Positions 7,735-16,523 of a DNA stretch of 64,000 nucleotides are shown here, in pieces. Both the position numbers and the translations under genes were made by a program. Under the pieces are notes generated by a model. It had not been told where the DNA came from and did no database searches. It saw only the letters and a list, made by a program, of their open reading frames with translations. The stretch is from the NCBI GenBank assembly GCA_030429545.1, contig JAUIFF010000013.1, positions 1 to 64,000 on the forward strand, given 5' to 3'. The DNA is from Polyangia bacterium (GTDB lineage: Bacteria > Myxococcota_A > Polyangia > Nannocystales > Nannocystaceae). How positions within the stretch are numbered: the stretch's first letter is position 1; each line of letters starts with the position of its first letter.

Positions 7735-9243
7735 TCAGTCTGCAGGTTGGGCAGCCGGCAACGGCAGGCGCAGGACAAACCGTGCACCCTTGTGACCGTC
7801 GGGCCGATCTTCGGCGTGGAGCGTCCCACCGTGGGCGCGGGCGATCTGCCGACATAAATGCAGGCCGAGGCCAACCCCCCCGCGATCGCGATCACGGGCC
7901 TTGTCGAGCCGACTAAACGGCTCGAAGATCGACTCGCGCGACTCCTCCGGAATCCCGTGTCCTTCGTCTTCGACGGCGAACTCGATATGGTCTGGGAAGG
8001 GATTTACATGTATATCCAGCGATCCCTTGGGGCAGGCCCGCCGGGCATTGCTCAGGAGGTTGGCAAACAGCCGTTCCAGTAAAAGTGCATCTGCATCGAC
8101 TTCAACTTCGTCGCCGCAGTGAACCGTGGCCCGGTGACGCCCGGCAACCCGTGTGAGGAGGTCGGCAGCATTCGTGCGAACGAGGTCGAGTGGGCTTTGA
8201 TTGCCGTCGGCAGCCAGCTCCAACTTGCCCGAGGTCAACAGGTCGCGGATCAATACTTCCATCTCCGTGAGGTCTTCGGTGAGCTCACTGAGACCCTTTA
8301 ACACGCGTTGACGGACCGGGTTGTCGGCCTGGGTTTGGAGTTGGTCCTCGAGGATTTCGACCAACACGCGCATGCGGGCAACCGGGGTCCGAAGTTCGTG
8401 GGAGACGTTTGCCAGCAGCGTTCGTTGGCCGCGCAGGAGTGCCTTGAGCCGGCGGCCCATGTGGTTGAAGGCCGTTGCCAAGTCGTCGATCTCGTCCCGC
8501 GGAACAGGCCGGTCCAAGTCGATCCGATGGTCGAGGTCGCCGGCGGCGATCCGACCCGCCCCTTGCTTGAGGATCGCGAGCCGACCGGTCAGCGAACGCG
8601 AGACGACATAGGCTGAGATTCCCAGGAGGACGAAAAACAGGGCGGCAAATCCCAACAGGCGCAGGCGTGCCCCGGCCGGGTCGCCGGGGTCGATCGTAAC
8701 GATCGCGACCATCTTGCCGGTGGTTGGCTCAAACAGCCCCATAAACACAACTGGCGGGAATCCGCGGGAGCGGGGATGGACTGCGGCGCTGCCCTGGCGC
8801 AGCCGTCGGTACATGCGTTTGCGGTGGTGCGGGGGTGGTGGGTGCGGGCTGCCGGCGATCAACTTGCCCTTGCGGCTGTGCACCGAGATCCGGACATCGA
8901 GTTGACGCTCGAGCTCGGCGATGGCGCGGTCGACCTCCTCGCGGTTTTGCCGGGCCGTCACCAGCACTTCGGCACGCTCGCGGATGGTGTCTTCGACCTG
9001 CTCGACCCACTCGTGGTCGTATTGGCTCGAGAGCATCCAGGTCGCGGCCGCAGCGATGCCGGCAAAGGCAATGATGGTGAGGATAAACGCGATCAGGATC
9101 CGGCGAAACAGCCCGTACCGCGGTGGCGGGTGGGGGGCCATGATCGTTTGCCCAGCCAGGGTTTGCCCGGCAAATGTTTGCCCCGCGAGGGTCTGCCCCG
9201 CACGCGGGAGCTGGGGCGGCATACTGGGTGTCTTTTTCGCCAT
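7735..9243 (-). CDS. Two-component sensor histidine kinase (HAMP, HisKA, HATPase)
   Basis: A 502-residue membrane kinase. The cytoplasmic N-terminus holds a short repeat, A-G-Q-T-[LF] four times (residues 15-34). A first membrane helix (about 48-70), a periplasmic region of about 110 residues with a His/Pro-rich patch, and a second helix (about 182-204) follow. Then come a HAMP domain, the phospho-acceptor His in NVSHELRTP (about 281), and an ATPase domain with N box NLLSNARRA, DEGHGIP and GVGLGLH. The response regulator lies 23 bases upstream on the same strand, so the pair is one regulator-first operon. The periplasmic sensor region is not recognised; its His richness could mean metal sensing, which is speculation. 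Confidence 0.93.
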   Translation of the reverse strand: MAKKTPSMPPQLPRAGQTLAGQTFAGQTLAGQTIMAPHPPPRYGLFRRILIAFILTIIAFAGIAAAATWMLSSQYDHEWVEQVEDTIRERAEVLVTARQNREEVDRAIAELERQLDVRISVHSRKGKLIAGSPHPPPPHHRKRMYRRLRQGSAAVHPRSRGFPPVVFMGLFEPTTGKMVAIVTIDPGDPAGARLRLLGFAALFFVLLGISAYVVSRSLTGRLAILKQGAGRIAAGDLDHRIDLDRPVPRDEIDDLATAFNHMGRRLKALLRGQRTLLANVSHELRTPVARMRVLVEILEDQLQTQADNPVRQRVLKGLSELTEDLTEMEVLIRDLLTSGKLELAADGNQSPLDLVRTNAADLLTRVAGRHRATVHCGDEVEVDADALLLERLFANLLSNARRACPKGSLDIHVNPFPDHIEFAVEDEGHGIPEESRESIFEPFSRLDKARDRDRGGVGLGLHLCRQIARAHGGTLHAEDRPDGHKGARFVLRLPLPAAQPAD

Positions 9244-9266
9244 ATCACAAACTAGTTGTATGTACT

Positions 9267-9980
9267 TTATTTTTCCGGTGTCGGCGACAGTACGTAACCG
9301 ACACCACGGATCGTTCGGATCAGGCCCTCGGCCGCGTCATTGGCCTGGACCAGAGCCTGCCGTACCTTGCTGAGATGGACGTCGATCGAGCGGTCGACCG
9401 AGGGGTCGTACTCGCCGGCCGAATCGCCCCGCAGCGCGCGGGTGCGGCTATGCAGTTGCTCGCGCGAGAGCACGTGTTCGGCCGACTCGGCCAACACCCA
9501 CAACAGGTCAAACTGGTAGGCGGTCAGGTTGCAGGTCTCGCCCTTGACATCGACCCTTCGGCGGTTGCGATCGATGGTAATGGGGCCGACGCGACAGATC
9601 CCGGTGTCTTCGGTCGGGGTGGCCTGGGCCCTGCGCATCACCGCCCGAATTCTCGCTACCAGCTCCCGCGGGCTAAACGGCTTTGGCAGGTAGTCGTCGG
9701 CACCGATCTCCAACCCGAGAATGCGGTCGACTTCGTCCCCGCGCGCCGTCAGCATAATCACCGGGATCCGGCTGCGAGCTCGCAGCTGTTTACACACTTC
9801 GATCCCGTCGAGGCCGGGGAGCATGAGGTCGAGCAGGACGAGGTCGTGCTCGCCGCGAATCGCCCGGGACAGCCCGAGCTCGCCGTCGGCTGCGATCTCG
9901 ACCTCAAAGTCATGGCCGCGGAGGTATTCGGCCGTGCGGTCAGCGAGTTTGGGATCGTCTTCTACAAGGAGTACGCGCAC
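9267..9980 (-). CDS. OmpR-family response regulator
   Basis: A 237-residue regulator with an N-terminal receiver (VEDD near residue 8, phospho-acceptor Asp in LLDLMLPG near 52, Lys in LPKPFSPRE near 102) and a C-terminal winged-helix DNA-binding domain (about 135-233) ending RTIRGVGYVLSP. GTG at 9980 is chosen because the receiver fold starts there; an upstream ATG at 10040 would add 20 non-conserved residues. The cognate kinase follows after 23 bases. The genes at 10142 and beyond are on the other strand, so 9981-10141 is a divergent promoter region. Confidence 0.93.
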   Translation of the reverse strand: MRVLLVEDDPKLADRTAEYLRGHDFEVEIAADGELGLSRAIRGEHDLVLLDLMLPGLDGIEVCKQLRARSRIPVIMLTARGDEVDRILGLEIGADDYLPKPFSPRELVARIRAVMRRAQATPTEDTGICRVGPITIDRNRRRVDVKGETCNLTAYQFDLLWVLAESAEHVLSREQLHSRTRALRGDSAGEYDPSVDRSIDVHLSKVRQALVQANDAAEGLIRTIRGVGYVLSPTPEK

Positions 9981-10141
9981 AGGTGGATCCTGCCACAGGT
10001 CGGCGCGCCGGGTGTCAACCCCGATGGTCCCGCTTGTCAACTTCGAGTAAATGCCGACTTACAGCGATCTAGCTCGAATTTGCCGGGATACGGTGCGCGG
10101 TTCGTGTTGACACGGCCCGGACCCCGTCGTAACCAGTGGAT

Positions 10142-10342
10142 ATGCAGTTTCGCTGTTCCCGGTGCCACACGAGTATCGCGGGTAAAGACGGTGAGCACCC
10201 GGAGCGTTGCCCAAACTGTGGCGCGGAAGCCGGGCTCGAACCAGTGAAGTCTATTCCGCTCGCGATGAAGCTTTTCGGACTCGTTGTCGGCGGAGCGTTG
10301 GTGGCCACCGTGGTGAGTGTTGTGATCGCGGCCGGCGGGTGA
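10142..10342 (+). CDS. Small zinc-ribbon membrane protein
   Basis: A 66-residue protein with two CxxC pairs (C-S-R-C near residue 5 and C-P-N-C near 23) forming a likely rubredoxin-like zinc ribbon. A short linker and one C-terminal membrane helix of about 22 hydrophobic residues follow. ATG at 10142 puts the Cys pair at residue 5; an in-frame GTG two codons earlier is also possible. It sits just upstream of a large protein with an N-terminal zinc ribbon on the same strand. Function unknown. Confidence 0.72.
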   Translation: MQFRCSRCHTSIAGKDGEHPERCPNCGAEAGLEPVKSIPLAMKLFGLVVGGALVATVVSVVIAAGG

Positions 10343-10404
10343 AGGTCCCGCATCGCAGACGAAGATGACGGGCGCATGTGTTACGTTGCCGATGAGCTAA
10401 GCCA

Positions 10405-12573
10405 GTGATCATTTGCCCCAAATGCAGCACCGAGTTCAGCCACGATGCCGACGGGATCGGGCCCGAGGGCATCACCGTTCGCTGCTCTGTTTGCTCCCAT
10501 ATTTTTCACGTCGAACTCGACACCTCAGTGCCGGCTGCCACCCCCCGCACCTGGCAACTTCGCGGCGGCGGGACGACGATAACGTCACCCGACATCCCCT
10601 CGATTCTCCGGTCGATCGAAGCTGGCCAGTTGACGCCAGACCACGAACTGTCACGGGCTGGTAGCCACTGGATCCGGCTCGGCGACATTCCGGAGTTCTC
10701 TTCGATTTTCGTTGGCTACGAGGGGCTGCCGCAGGTCATCACGATCCGCGAGTCAGCCGCGGAGTCCACAAGTAGTTTTGGGGCTGCAGTCGCCCAGGCC
10801 CTCGCCGGTGGTGGGGTCGCGGCAACCGGCGACGCATCTGGTTTTGTCCCTGCGCCACCGCCAACCCACGGTGTCGATGTTGCGCCCCCGGGCATGCGCA
10901 GGCCGGCGTCGATGCTCGAGGCTGTGACCAACGCCGTCGCCTCGGGCATGCAAGAGCGCGACGAAGATGCCCCCGCGGCGTTTCAGCGCCATCGCAGCCA
11001 GCCAATCCTGGTGACCGACCTCGAGCGCGAACATGCGGCGGGGCAAGCCGGGCAAGTCGCGGGACAACAGGAGGCATCGACATCCTCGGTGACGTCCTCG
11101 GTTTCCTCGGCCGTCTCTTTGGCCTCCTCGAGTGATCGGTCGTCGTCCCAGGAGGCGTCGCTGACTTCGACCGACCATCCTCCGCAATCCGAGGTGGTGA
11201 TCGTCAAGGTCGACAACCAGGGCGGGCAAAACTCATTCTTTTGGTACGCCCTGGCTGGTCTGACCGTGGGTTGTATCGCGATTTTAATGTTCCCGGACCT
11301 TCGGGACATGTTGTTTGGTTCGCGCAAGGCCCAGGTTGCAACTGCACCGGTCGGGGTGGTCAACCCCGCGGCCAACCGCGTACCCGAACTCGCATCGGCC
11401 CGTCAGGCTATCTACAACGTCGGTGTCGCCGAGTCTGAGAAGGCTCAAAAAGACCTCCAGCGGGTGATCGACAGCCCCGATGTCGATGAACAACACGCCG
11501 ATCGTGCACGCCTGACCAAGGCCGAGTTGCTGGCGATGCGTGCACTTGCATATACCCTGTCGCTGAGTGTTGAGAGCACCGCCCATGGGGGCCTGGCCCG
11601 CACCCGCGCCAAGGAAGATGCCGATTGGGCGCGGTTGCTACTCGCCGCCATCAATCCGTCGAACGTGCCCGATCCGGTCCAGCTAGCTCGCGTCGAAGCT
11701 GTGCTCGACTTGGTCGAGGGTAAGGATGCAACCCAGATTCTCGGGAAGTTGCCTGTACAAGGAGCTGAGATCGTCCGGCTGGTCGTCGAAGCGGCCCCGC
11801 TGTGGCGTGACCCCCAGGTTTCGGTACCCCCCGGCCTGATCTCGCGGCTGCGTGGCGTTTCTCGTCCGCCGACCACCATCGAGTCGGTGCTGGCCATGGC
11901 GCTGGTGCGCAGTCGTGACAACACCCGCGCACTCGCAGTTGTCGAGCAGATCCTGGCCCGCGTGCCCGACCAACCGGCAGCGGTCACCCTCAAACCGTGG
12001 ATCGAAGCCAAGATCGCGGCCGAGCAGTCAGCTGCGCAAACGCCCGGCGAGACCGATGGTGACGAGCTCGAACAGCCGACGAGCGAAACCGGAGGCGGTA
12101 GCTCGAACGGTTCGGGCACATCCAAACGGCCCCGGGTGTCTAGCGAACAGTTGCGCGAGCGGACCGAAAAAGCCTGTGGTGAGGTCCGTGGTGGCGACGT
12201 GGCCAAGGGGCTCAATCAGCTGCTCGACCTCGCCTCAGCGGCGAAGTCCTACGATGTGTACCTGTGCCTCGGCGAGGGATTTGCCAAGCAATCTCGATGG
12301 GACGGTTCGTACACGTGGTACGCCAAGGCGGTTGGCCAACAACCGCGCAGTACCAAAGCGCTGGCTGGGGCGGCAAAGGCTGCTGACCAATCTGGCAAGC
12401 AGGAACTCGCAGTCAGGCACTACACCAAGTTGCGCGAAGTCAATCCCAACAACACCGATGCGATTGCCTACCTCGCCAAACACAAACCGGACGAGCTCAA
12501 GAAAAAAGACCTGCTGCCGGCCAAAAAAGGCGAGGGGCAGGGCGGCCCCGGCAGCGCGGACACGGGCGGATAA
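10405..12573 (+). CDS. Zinc-ribbon/GYF-like membrane protein with C-terminal TPR repeats
   Basis: A 722-residue protein starting at a GTG codon. Residues 1-36 hold C-P-K-C and C-S-V-C, a zinc ribbon of the MJ0042 type common in myxobacterial proteins. Residues 50-100 resemble a GYF_2/DUF4339 module (a repeat of I-x-x-I-E-A-G-Q-L with SHWIRLGDIPEF). A long Ser/Ala-rich linker leads to one membrane helix near 277-297. The C-terminal 400 residues are helical, with TPR-like repeats in the last 150. In myxobacteria this arrangement is frequent in cytoplasmic sensing or scaffold proteins, but no function can be assigned. Two TGYANNTRCA sites lie inside the gene, at 11337 and 11541. Confidence 0.78.
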   Translation: MIICPKCSTEFSHDADGIGPEGITVRCSVCSHIFHVELDTSVPAATPRTWQLRGGGTTITSPDIPSILRSIEAGQLTPDHELSRAGSHWIRLGDIPEFSSIFVGYEGLPQVITIRESAAESTSSFGAAVAQALAGGGVAATGDASGFVPAPPPTHGVDVAPPGMRRPASMLEAVTNAVASGMQERDEDAPAAFQRHRSQPILVTDLEREHAAGQAGQVAGQQEASTSSVTSSVSSAVSLASSSDRSSSQEASLTSTDHPPQSEVVIVKVDNQGGQNSFFWYALAGLTVGCIAILMFPDLRDMLFGSRKAQVATAPVGVVNPAANRVPELASARQAIYNVGVAESEKAQKDLQRVIDSPDVDEQHADRARLTKAELLAMRALAYTLSLSVESTAHGGLARTRAKEDADWARLLLAAINPSNVPDPVQLARVEAVLDLVEGKDATQILGKLPVQGAEIVRLVVEAAPLWRDPQVSVPPGLISRLRGVSRPPTTIESVLAMALVRSRDNTRALAVVEQILARVPDQPAAVTLKPWIEAKIAAEQSAAQTPGETDGDELEQPTSETGGGSSNGSGTSKRPRVSSEQLRERTEKACGEVRGGDVAKGLNQLLDLASAAKSYDVYLCLGEGFAKQSRWDGSYTWYAKAVGQQPRSTKALAGAAKAADQSGKQELAVRHYTKLREVNPNNTDAIAYLAKHKPDELKKKDLLPAKKGEGQGGPGSADTGG

Positions 12574-12709
12574 GCGCTTGCAGATGCACTGAGCTACGCT
12601 CGGTTCCCATGTGGTAGGCGTGAGGCAGCACCAGAGTTCTGGTCTGCGTCTGCAATCGCCCGTCAACCTGCGTCATACTGGGGGCGCCACTCGTCGAACC
12701 GGAGCCAGC

Positions 12710-13003
12710 ATGGCCAACCAAAACCTTACGCCAAACCTCAGTCGCCAAGAAATCGCTAAGCGGCGCCGGGAAGCCCGTGAGCGCCACAGTGCGATGGCTG
12801 CCAAGGAGCGCGATGAACTCAAAAAGCTGCACTGGATGTGTTGTCCCAAGTGCGGCTCCTCGCTGACCGAGGTCCAGTTTCGGGCCGTCAAGGTCGACAA
12901 GTGCTTCACCTGCGGTGGCGTGTATCTCGACGATGGAGAGCTCGAGCTGCTGACCAGCAAACCCGGCTGGTTTGAAAGCATGATGCGGTTTTTTCGCGGC
13001 TAA
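12710..13003 (+). CDS. TFIIB-type zinc-ribbon protein
   Basis: A 97-residue protein. A basic helical N-terminus (about 40 residues rich in Arg, Lys and Glu) precedes a zinc ribbon with CCPKCGSSL and C-F-T-C-G-G-V-Y-L-D-D-G-E-L, the pattern of the zf-TFIIB family. These small proteins are widespread and uncharacterised; the Leu-Asp-x-Gly-Glu tail after the second CxxC is diagnostic. ATG at 12710 is preferred over an upstream GTG because the extension has no conserved features. It is the third zinc-ribbon gene in a row on this strand. Confidence 0.8.
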   Translation: MANQNLTPNLSRQEIAKRRREARERHSAMAAKERDELKKLHWMCCPKCGSSLTEVQFRAVKVDKCFTCGGVYLDDGELELLTSKPGWFESMMRFFRG

Positions 13004-13084
13004 ACCGGCACCCGCTCGCGAGCATTGATGTAGTTACAAATCGCTGCAAACTGCAGTTGCTACTCACGCGCAGATTGTAGATAC

Positions 13085-13113
13085 AAAAAAGCCGCCGGCG
13101 AACCGACGGCTTT
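13085..13113 (-). terminator. Rho-independent terminator of the 13130-13657 gene
   Basis: Read on the minus strand, AAAGCCG pairs with CGGCTTT, and inner CGG with CCG after one mismatch, around a 4-base loop. Six T residues follow (complement of 13085-13090). It starts 17 bases after the stop codon at 13130. A TGYANNTRCA site at 13076-13085 abuts the T run. Confidence 0.85.
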
Positions 13114-13129
13114 GCTCAACCGGTCGCGG

Positions 13130-13657
13130 CTACTCGCCTTCTTTTTTGGGAAACTTTTCCATACAGCGGCGAAGGAAGTCGGGAAGCGCCTTCTTATGCT
13201 CCTCGGGGGCATTGCGCAGGGCGTTGGCCTGACAGGCTGCAGCTTCGATACTACCGGCCTTGGTGCACATGGCAGTGGCGGTTTGCAACTGCCCCGACTT
13301 GGCGCCGTTCCACTTGGCGAGGGCCTCGCCCTCGTAGTGCTTTTGCATAAACTCGTCCTGGGCCTTGGCCGCATCCTCGCAGGCCTTGTCGAGTTTTTTG
13401 GGCATCTTTTCGGGGAGGACACATAGCTCGTCAATCGCCTTGGCCTTGGCAGCTTCGGCATCCTCTTTGGCCTTCTTTTTGGCCTCGCGATCGGCCTTGC
13501 GTTTGGCGAGGGCGTCGTCTTCAGCCTTCTTTTCGTCGGCCTTGGCCTTGGCTTCGGCTTCGGCCTTGGCCTTGGCTTCGGAACCGTCATCGCAACCCGC
13601 GACAGCCACGGTAAAGGTCAACAGCAAAAGCGAGAGCAGGGGGGTACGGCGATTCAT
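13130..13657 (-). CDS. Lipoprotein with Ala/Lys/Glu-rich coiled coil
   Basis: A 175-residue lipoprotein. The start at 13657 gives a signal peptide with lipobox VAVAGC at about residues 17-22. Residues 25-75 are almost purely Ala, Lys, Glu and Asp and should form a long charged helix or coiled coil. The C-terminal 100 residues contain four spaced Cys, consistent with two disulphides in the periplasm. No family recognised. A clear intrinsic terminator follows. The next gene is divergent, beginning at 13820. Confidence 0.75.
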   Translation of the reverse strand: MNRRTPLLSLLLLTFTVAVAGCDDGSEAKAKAEAEAKAKADEKKAEDDALAKRKADREAKKKAKEDAEAAKAKAIDELCVLPEKMPKKLDKACEDAAKAQDEFMQKHYEGEALAKWNGAKSGQLQTATAMCTKAGSIEAAACQANALRNAPEEHKKALPDFLRRCMEKFPKKEGE

Positions 13658-13819
13658 GTCCGGGCTACGGTGCCACGTTTGGGTATGCTGTCGCAAATCA
13701 TCGGATCTGTCGGGGTTTGGTCGGCAAACGCGGGGCATATTCTCGAACCTAAAAATCCGTTTTTGCGCAGCGTGGGGGCGGGTAGTGCTACCCCAGCTGC
13801 CGGTGGTATAGAGCGAACC

Positions 13820-14461
13820 GTGGAAATCCGGACGCAATATTCTTCTGGTGAACGCCTCTGCGATGACCCGATCGTCCACGTTTTCGACGATGTCATGACC
13901 CCCGAAGAGTGCGACCACATCATCGGTATTGGGCGCCCGTTGCTGCAACCGGGGCTTGTCAGCGGCGCCAAGGGGGGCTTGCGAAGCAAGGGGCGCAGCA
14001 ATGCCCTCGCGTGGGTCAAACACTGGACCGACGAAGTCACGTTGCGGGTGGCCAATCGGGTTGCCGAGATCGTCGGGTTGCCGCGCAACAATGCCGAGTC
14101 GTTTCAGGTCATCAACTACGGCCCCGGCCAAGAGTACCGCCCCCACTACGACGCGTTTAACATCGAGACGCCCCGGGGTGTGCGTTGTATGGCCCGCGGT
14201 GGGCAGCGTTTGGTGACCACACTGCTGTACTTCAACGCCGTTGAAGAAGGGGGCGCGACATCGTTTCCCCACCTAGACGAACTCGCGGTCCAGCCCAAGG
14301 CCGGGCGGATGTTGCTATTTCACAATTGTCCGGTCGGCACCACCGACGTCCATCCCAAAAGTCTGCACCACGGTGAGCCAGTCGTCCGCGGCGAAAAATG
14401 GGCGGCCAACCTGTGGTTTCGCGCCGAAAACATGCAACGGCCCCCTCCTGGGATCGACTAG
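13820..14461 (+). CDS. Prolyl 4-hydroxylase-like 2-oxoglutarate/Fe(II) oxygenase
   Basis: A 213-residue P4Hc-family enzyme. The double-stranded beta-helix carries the iron ligands: His and Asp in YRPHYDAF (near residue 110) and a distal His in the SLHHGEPV stretch (near 182). A downstream Lys in GEKWAANLWF probably binds 2-oxoglutarate. The N-terminal part has the family FDDVMTPEECDHII segment. GTG at 13820 is preferred because the conserved region starts there and the in-frame extension upstream is not protein-like. The enzyme should hydroxylate Pro or a related side chain in an unknown substrate. The neighbours give no hint of a partner. Confidence 0.86.
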   Translation: MEIRTQYSSGERLCDDPIVHVFDDVMTPEECDHIIGIGRPLLQPGLVSGAKGGLRSKGRSNALAWVKHWTDEVTLRVANRVAEIVGLPRNNAESFQVINYGPGQEYRPHYDAFNIETPRGVRCMARGGQRLVTTLLYFNAVEEGGATSFPHLDELAVQPKAGRMLLFHNCPVGTTDVHPKSLHHGEPVVRGEKWAANLWFRAENMQRPPPGID

Positions 14462-14520
14462 TCGACATCGAAGCCGACAGTCCGCGCACGCGAGCCGAAG
14501 GGTTCGTCGAGTCGCCTCGT

Positions 14521-14682
14521 TTATGCGCTGTGAAGCCCGACCAACAGCGAAATCAGGGCTCGGGCGCGTTTACTTGTAAGCTCACCGAGTTGGTTGCCAA
14601 ATTATGCGCTGTGAAGCCCGACCAACAGCGAAATCAGGGCCCGGGCGCGTTTACTTGTAAGTTCACCGAGTTGGTTGCCAAA
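14521..14682. repeat. 81-bp tandem duplication of a gene 3' end
   Basis: Two adjacent 81-bp copies, 14521-14601 and 14602-14682, differ at only two or so bases (T/C within GGGC-CGGG and within GTAAG-TC). The right copy encodes the last 26 codons and stop of the minus-strand membrane protein. The left copy repeats the same codons and stop just downstream, outside the reading frame because translation has already ended. Confidence 0.93.
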
Positions 14683-16257
14683 CACAATGCGAAACCCGCC
14701 GGGCCACACCGAAAATGCCGCATCTGGGCAGGCCGCGAGGTGGTCAAACAGGGTGGGGGAGAGCCGCTCTAGCTCGCGGGCATTGCCAAACACCCGATGG
14801 GTTTCGGTGAGCCCATCGATCGCGTGTTCACGGCCACGGCGACCGGGGCGAAGTTCACAGTGGGGCTCGCCACGGCCGATAACCCCGACTTCGAGCTCGA
14901 CGCTCCAGGTAACCTCGTCGCGGGTACGCGCCTGCATCCGCACGGCCGTCCCCGAAATCTCGCCGCGCAGCGACAACAGCGTGTAGGTCGGCTGCGCCAA
15001 ACTGACGACGTCGGGGAGTTTGAGCTTGCTGGCAATGTCGTCGAAGATCGCCGGAATCGGGACCTCTGTGGCGGTTTTTATGGCCCGTGCGGGCGCACTG
15101 GCGTGTTGCTGTAAACTATGTACCAGCAACAATCCCCCAAGGCCCGACATCAGGGCGACCTGGGGCGACGACAGTCCGAGGCCGGCGACGGTCAGGAGAC
15201 CGAGGGCGAGGCCCTGGGTGCGGCGCTCGGCGACAAACAGGGCTTCCCACTGTCCGGCCAACAGGGCGGTCAGGCCGAGGCTGCACGTCAGCATCAGCCA
15301 GGTGGGGACATACCCAGGGTAGACGAGGTCAAACCCGAGGATCGAATGGCCGAGGCTGGCGAGGTCGGCTTCGACAAATCCATACTTTTGTGTATACATC
15401 GAGTATAAAAAGTAGGTTGCGCCGGCCGCCAGCACCCACAGGTAAACCCGGGTGCCCCGCGGGGGAGTACTGCCGGGTAAAAACCACAGGGAACATGCGC
15501 ATACACCAAAGCTAGCTAGCAGGTAGACGACCAGATCGTCCGGCACCAGGGCCCCGTGGAGGGCACCTGTCCCGGTGAGCAACACCCGAGCAATCAGTGG
15601 GGTGAACACCAAGAGTGCGACGAGCCGTCGGCTCCACCCCCCGAGCTTGGGTAGCGCGGCGAGGGCGAGCAGTGGGGCCGAGATAAATGCACCTACACCG
15701 ACATCGGCCAGCCATGTTGGCAGCTCGAGTGCGAGGCGTGGGACACTTGCCAGGTGCGCCCCGAGCAGCAGCACGATGCCCACTGCGGCGGCGGCAAACG
15801 GGAGGTAGCGCAGCCGGCCGAGGTCGCGTTGGCGTTGCCACACGCGGGCCAACGACCAGGCCACAACTGCCGAGCAGACGGCGAGGAAGTGATGGAGGAT
15901 GTACTCGCCGTGGTAGACAAATCCCGACCAAGAAACCCGTGAGCTGAGCCACCAGACAAAGCCGGCGATTAACACCGCAGTTGTGGCCGCAGCAATCTCC
16001 CGGGTGCGACGCGGGTGAAACCACAGCCGGCGGTTCACAGCGATAGCGACCACAGCGACCAGGATTGTCGCGATGTATATTCCCGGCCCCTCGAGTGCTG
16101 CCCGGGTCAGGACAGCTTCGTTCCAGCGCCCGAGCCGGGCGACCGCGAACAACTGGACGACACCCGCAATCAAAAGGATGGCAGCCAGCGGGTTCGTGTG
16201 GGGGGAGCGCACGGGTCGTTCGGTTATCTCACCAACCATCGACCAGGGAAAGCTCAT
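14602..16257 (-). CDS. Polytopic membrane protein of unknown family
   Basis: A 551-residue protein with about eleven hydrophobic segments between residues 20 and 400, then a soluble C-terminal domain of about 140 residues rich in beta-type sequence. ATG at 16257 is chosen: longer in-frame starts would run through the tRNA terminator and the tRNA-His gene. No motif of a known transporter or enzyme is visible. The final 27 codons lie inside an 81-bp tandem duplication. Its promoter must lie in the short space after the tRNA-His terminator, or transcription must read through it. Confidence 0.75.
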   Translation of the reverse strand: MSFPWSMVGEITERPVRSPHTNPLAAILLIAGVVQLFAVARLGRWNEAVLTRAALEGPGIYIATILVAVVAIAVNRRLWFHPRRTREIAAATTAVLIAGFVWWLSSRVSWSGFVYHGEYILHHFLAVCSAVVAWSLARVWQRQRDLGRLRYLPFAAAAVGIVLLLGAHLASVPRLALELPTWLADVGVGAFISAPLLALAALPKLGGWSRRLVALLVFTPLIARVLLTGTGALHGALVPDDLVVYLLASFGVCACSLWFLPGSTPPRGTRVYLWVLAAGATYFLYSMYTQKYGFVEADLASLGHSILGFDLVYPGYVPTWLMLTCSLGLTALLAGQWEALFVAERRTQGLALGLLTVAGLGLSSPQVALMSGLGGLLLVHSLQQHASAPARAIKTATEVPIPAIFDDIASKLKLPDVVSLAQPTYTLLSLRGEISGTAVRMQARTRDEVTWSVELEVGVIGRGEPHCELRPGRRGREHAIDGLTETHRVFGNARELERLSPTLFDHLAACPDAAFSVWPGGFRIVFGNQLGELTSKRARALISLLVGLHSA

Positions 16258-16270
16258 CCCCGAAACTGGA

Positions 16271-16306
16271 ATTAAAAGTAAGAAGGCCGCCGGTGGCGAC
16301 CTTCTT
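16271..16306 (-). terminator. Rho-independent terminator after tRNA-His
   Basis: On the minus strand AAGAAGG (complement of 16300-16306) pairs with CCTTCTT (complement of 16280-16286). An inner CGCC/GGCG stem and a 3-base loop complete the hairpin. The T-rich TACTTTTAAT tract follows. It begins three bases after the tRNA 3' end. Confidence 0.8.
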
Positions 16307-16308
16307 AG

Positions 16309-16383
16309 GGCGAATAATGGGATTCGAACCCATGACCTCTCGGACCACAACCGAGCGCTCTAACCTACTGAGCTATATTCGCC
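16309..16383 (-). tRNA. tRNA-His (GTG anticodon)
   Basis: The minus strand folds as a full cloverleaf. The acceptor stem GCGAATA/TATTCGC carries the extra G at -1 paired to C73, the hallmark of tRNA-His. A D arm with GCTCAG, an anticodon arm CTCGG-TTGTGGT-CCGAG with anticodon GTG, and a T arm with TTCGAAT follow. The terminal CCA is not encoded (CTA follows C73) and must be added after transcription. Confidence 0.96.
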
Positions 16384-16523
16384 GTATGGTTTGGTGTTTG
16401 GAGGCGACGGTCTAACACAACCGGGGCGCGGCTGACCAGAGTGATGTCTCGGTTTTTTGCATCGCGAAAACCTCGCACTCACCGCGGAATCTGCGGGTGA
16501 ATCGAGCCGAGCAGCGACAGCAA

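Noticed and set aside
13670..13819. N-terminal extension of the prolyl-4-hydroxylase-like protein
   Set aside because: The in-frame extension has no conserved features and begins next to the divergent lipoprotein start; GTG at 13820 fits the domain.
14521..14682. Possible CRISPR array
   Set aside because: Only two 81-bp copies without spacers, and one copy is the coding 3' end of a gene.
16258..16350. Longer start for the polytopic membrane protein
   Set aside because: The TTG start would lie inside tRNA-His and the frame would cross its terminator.
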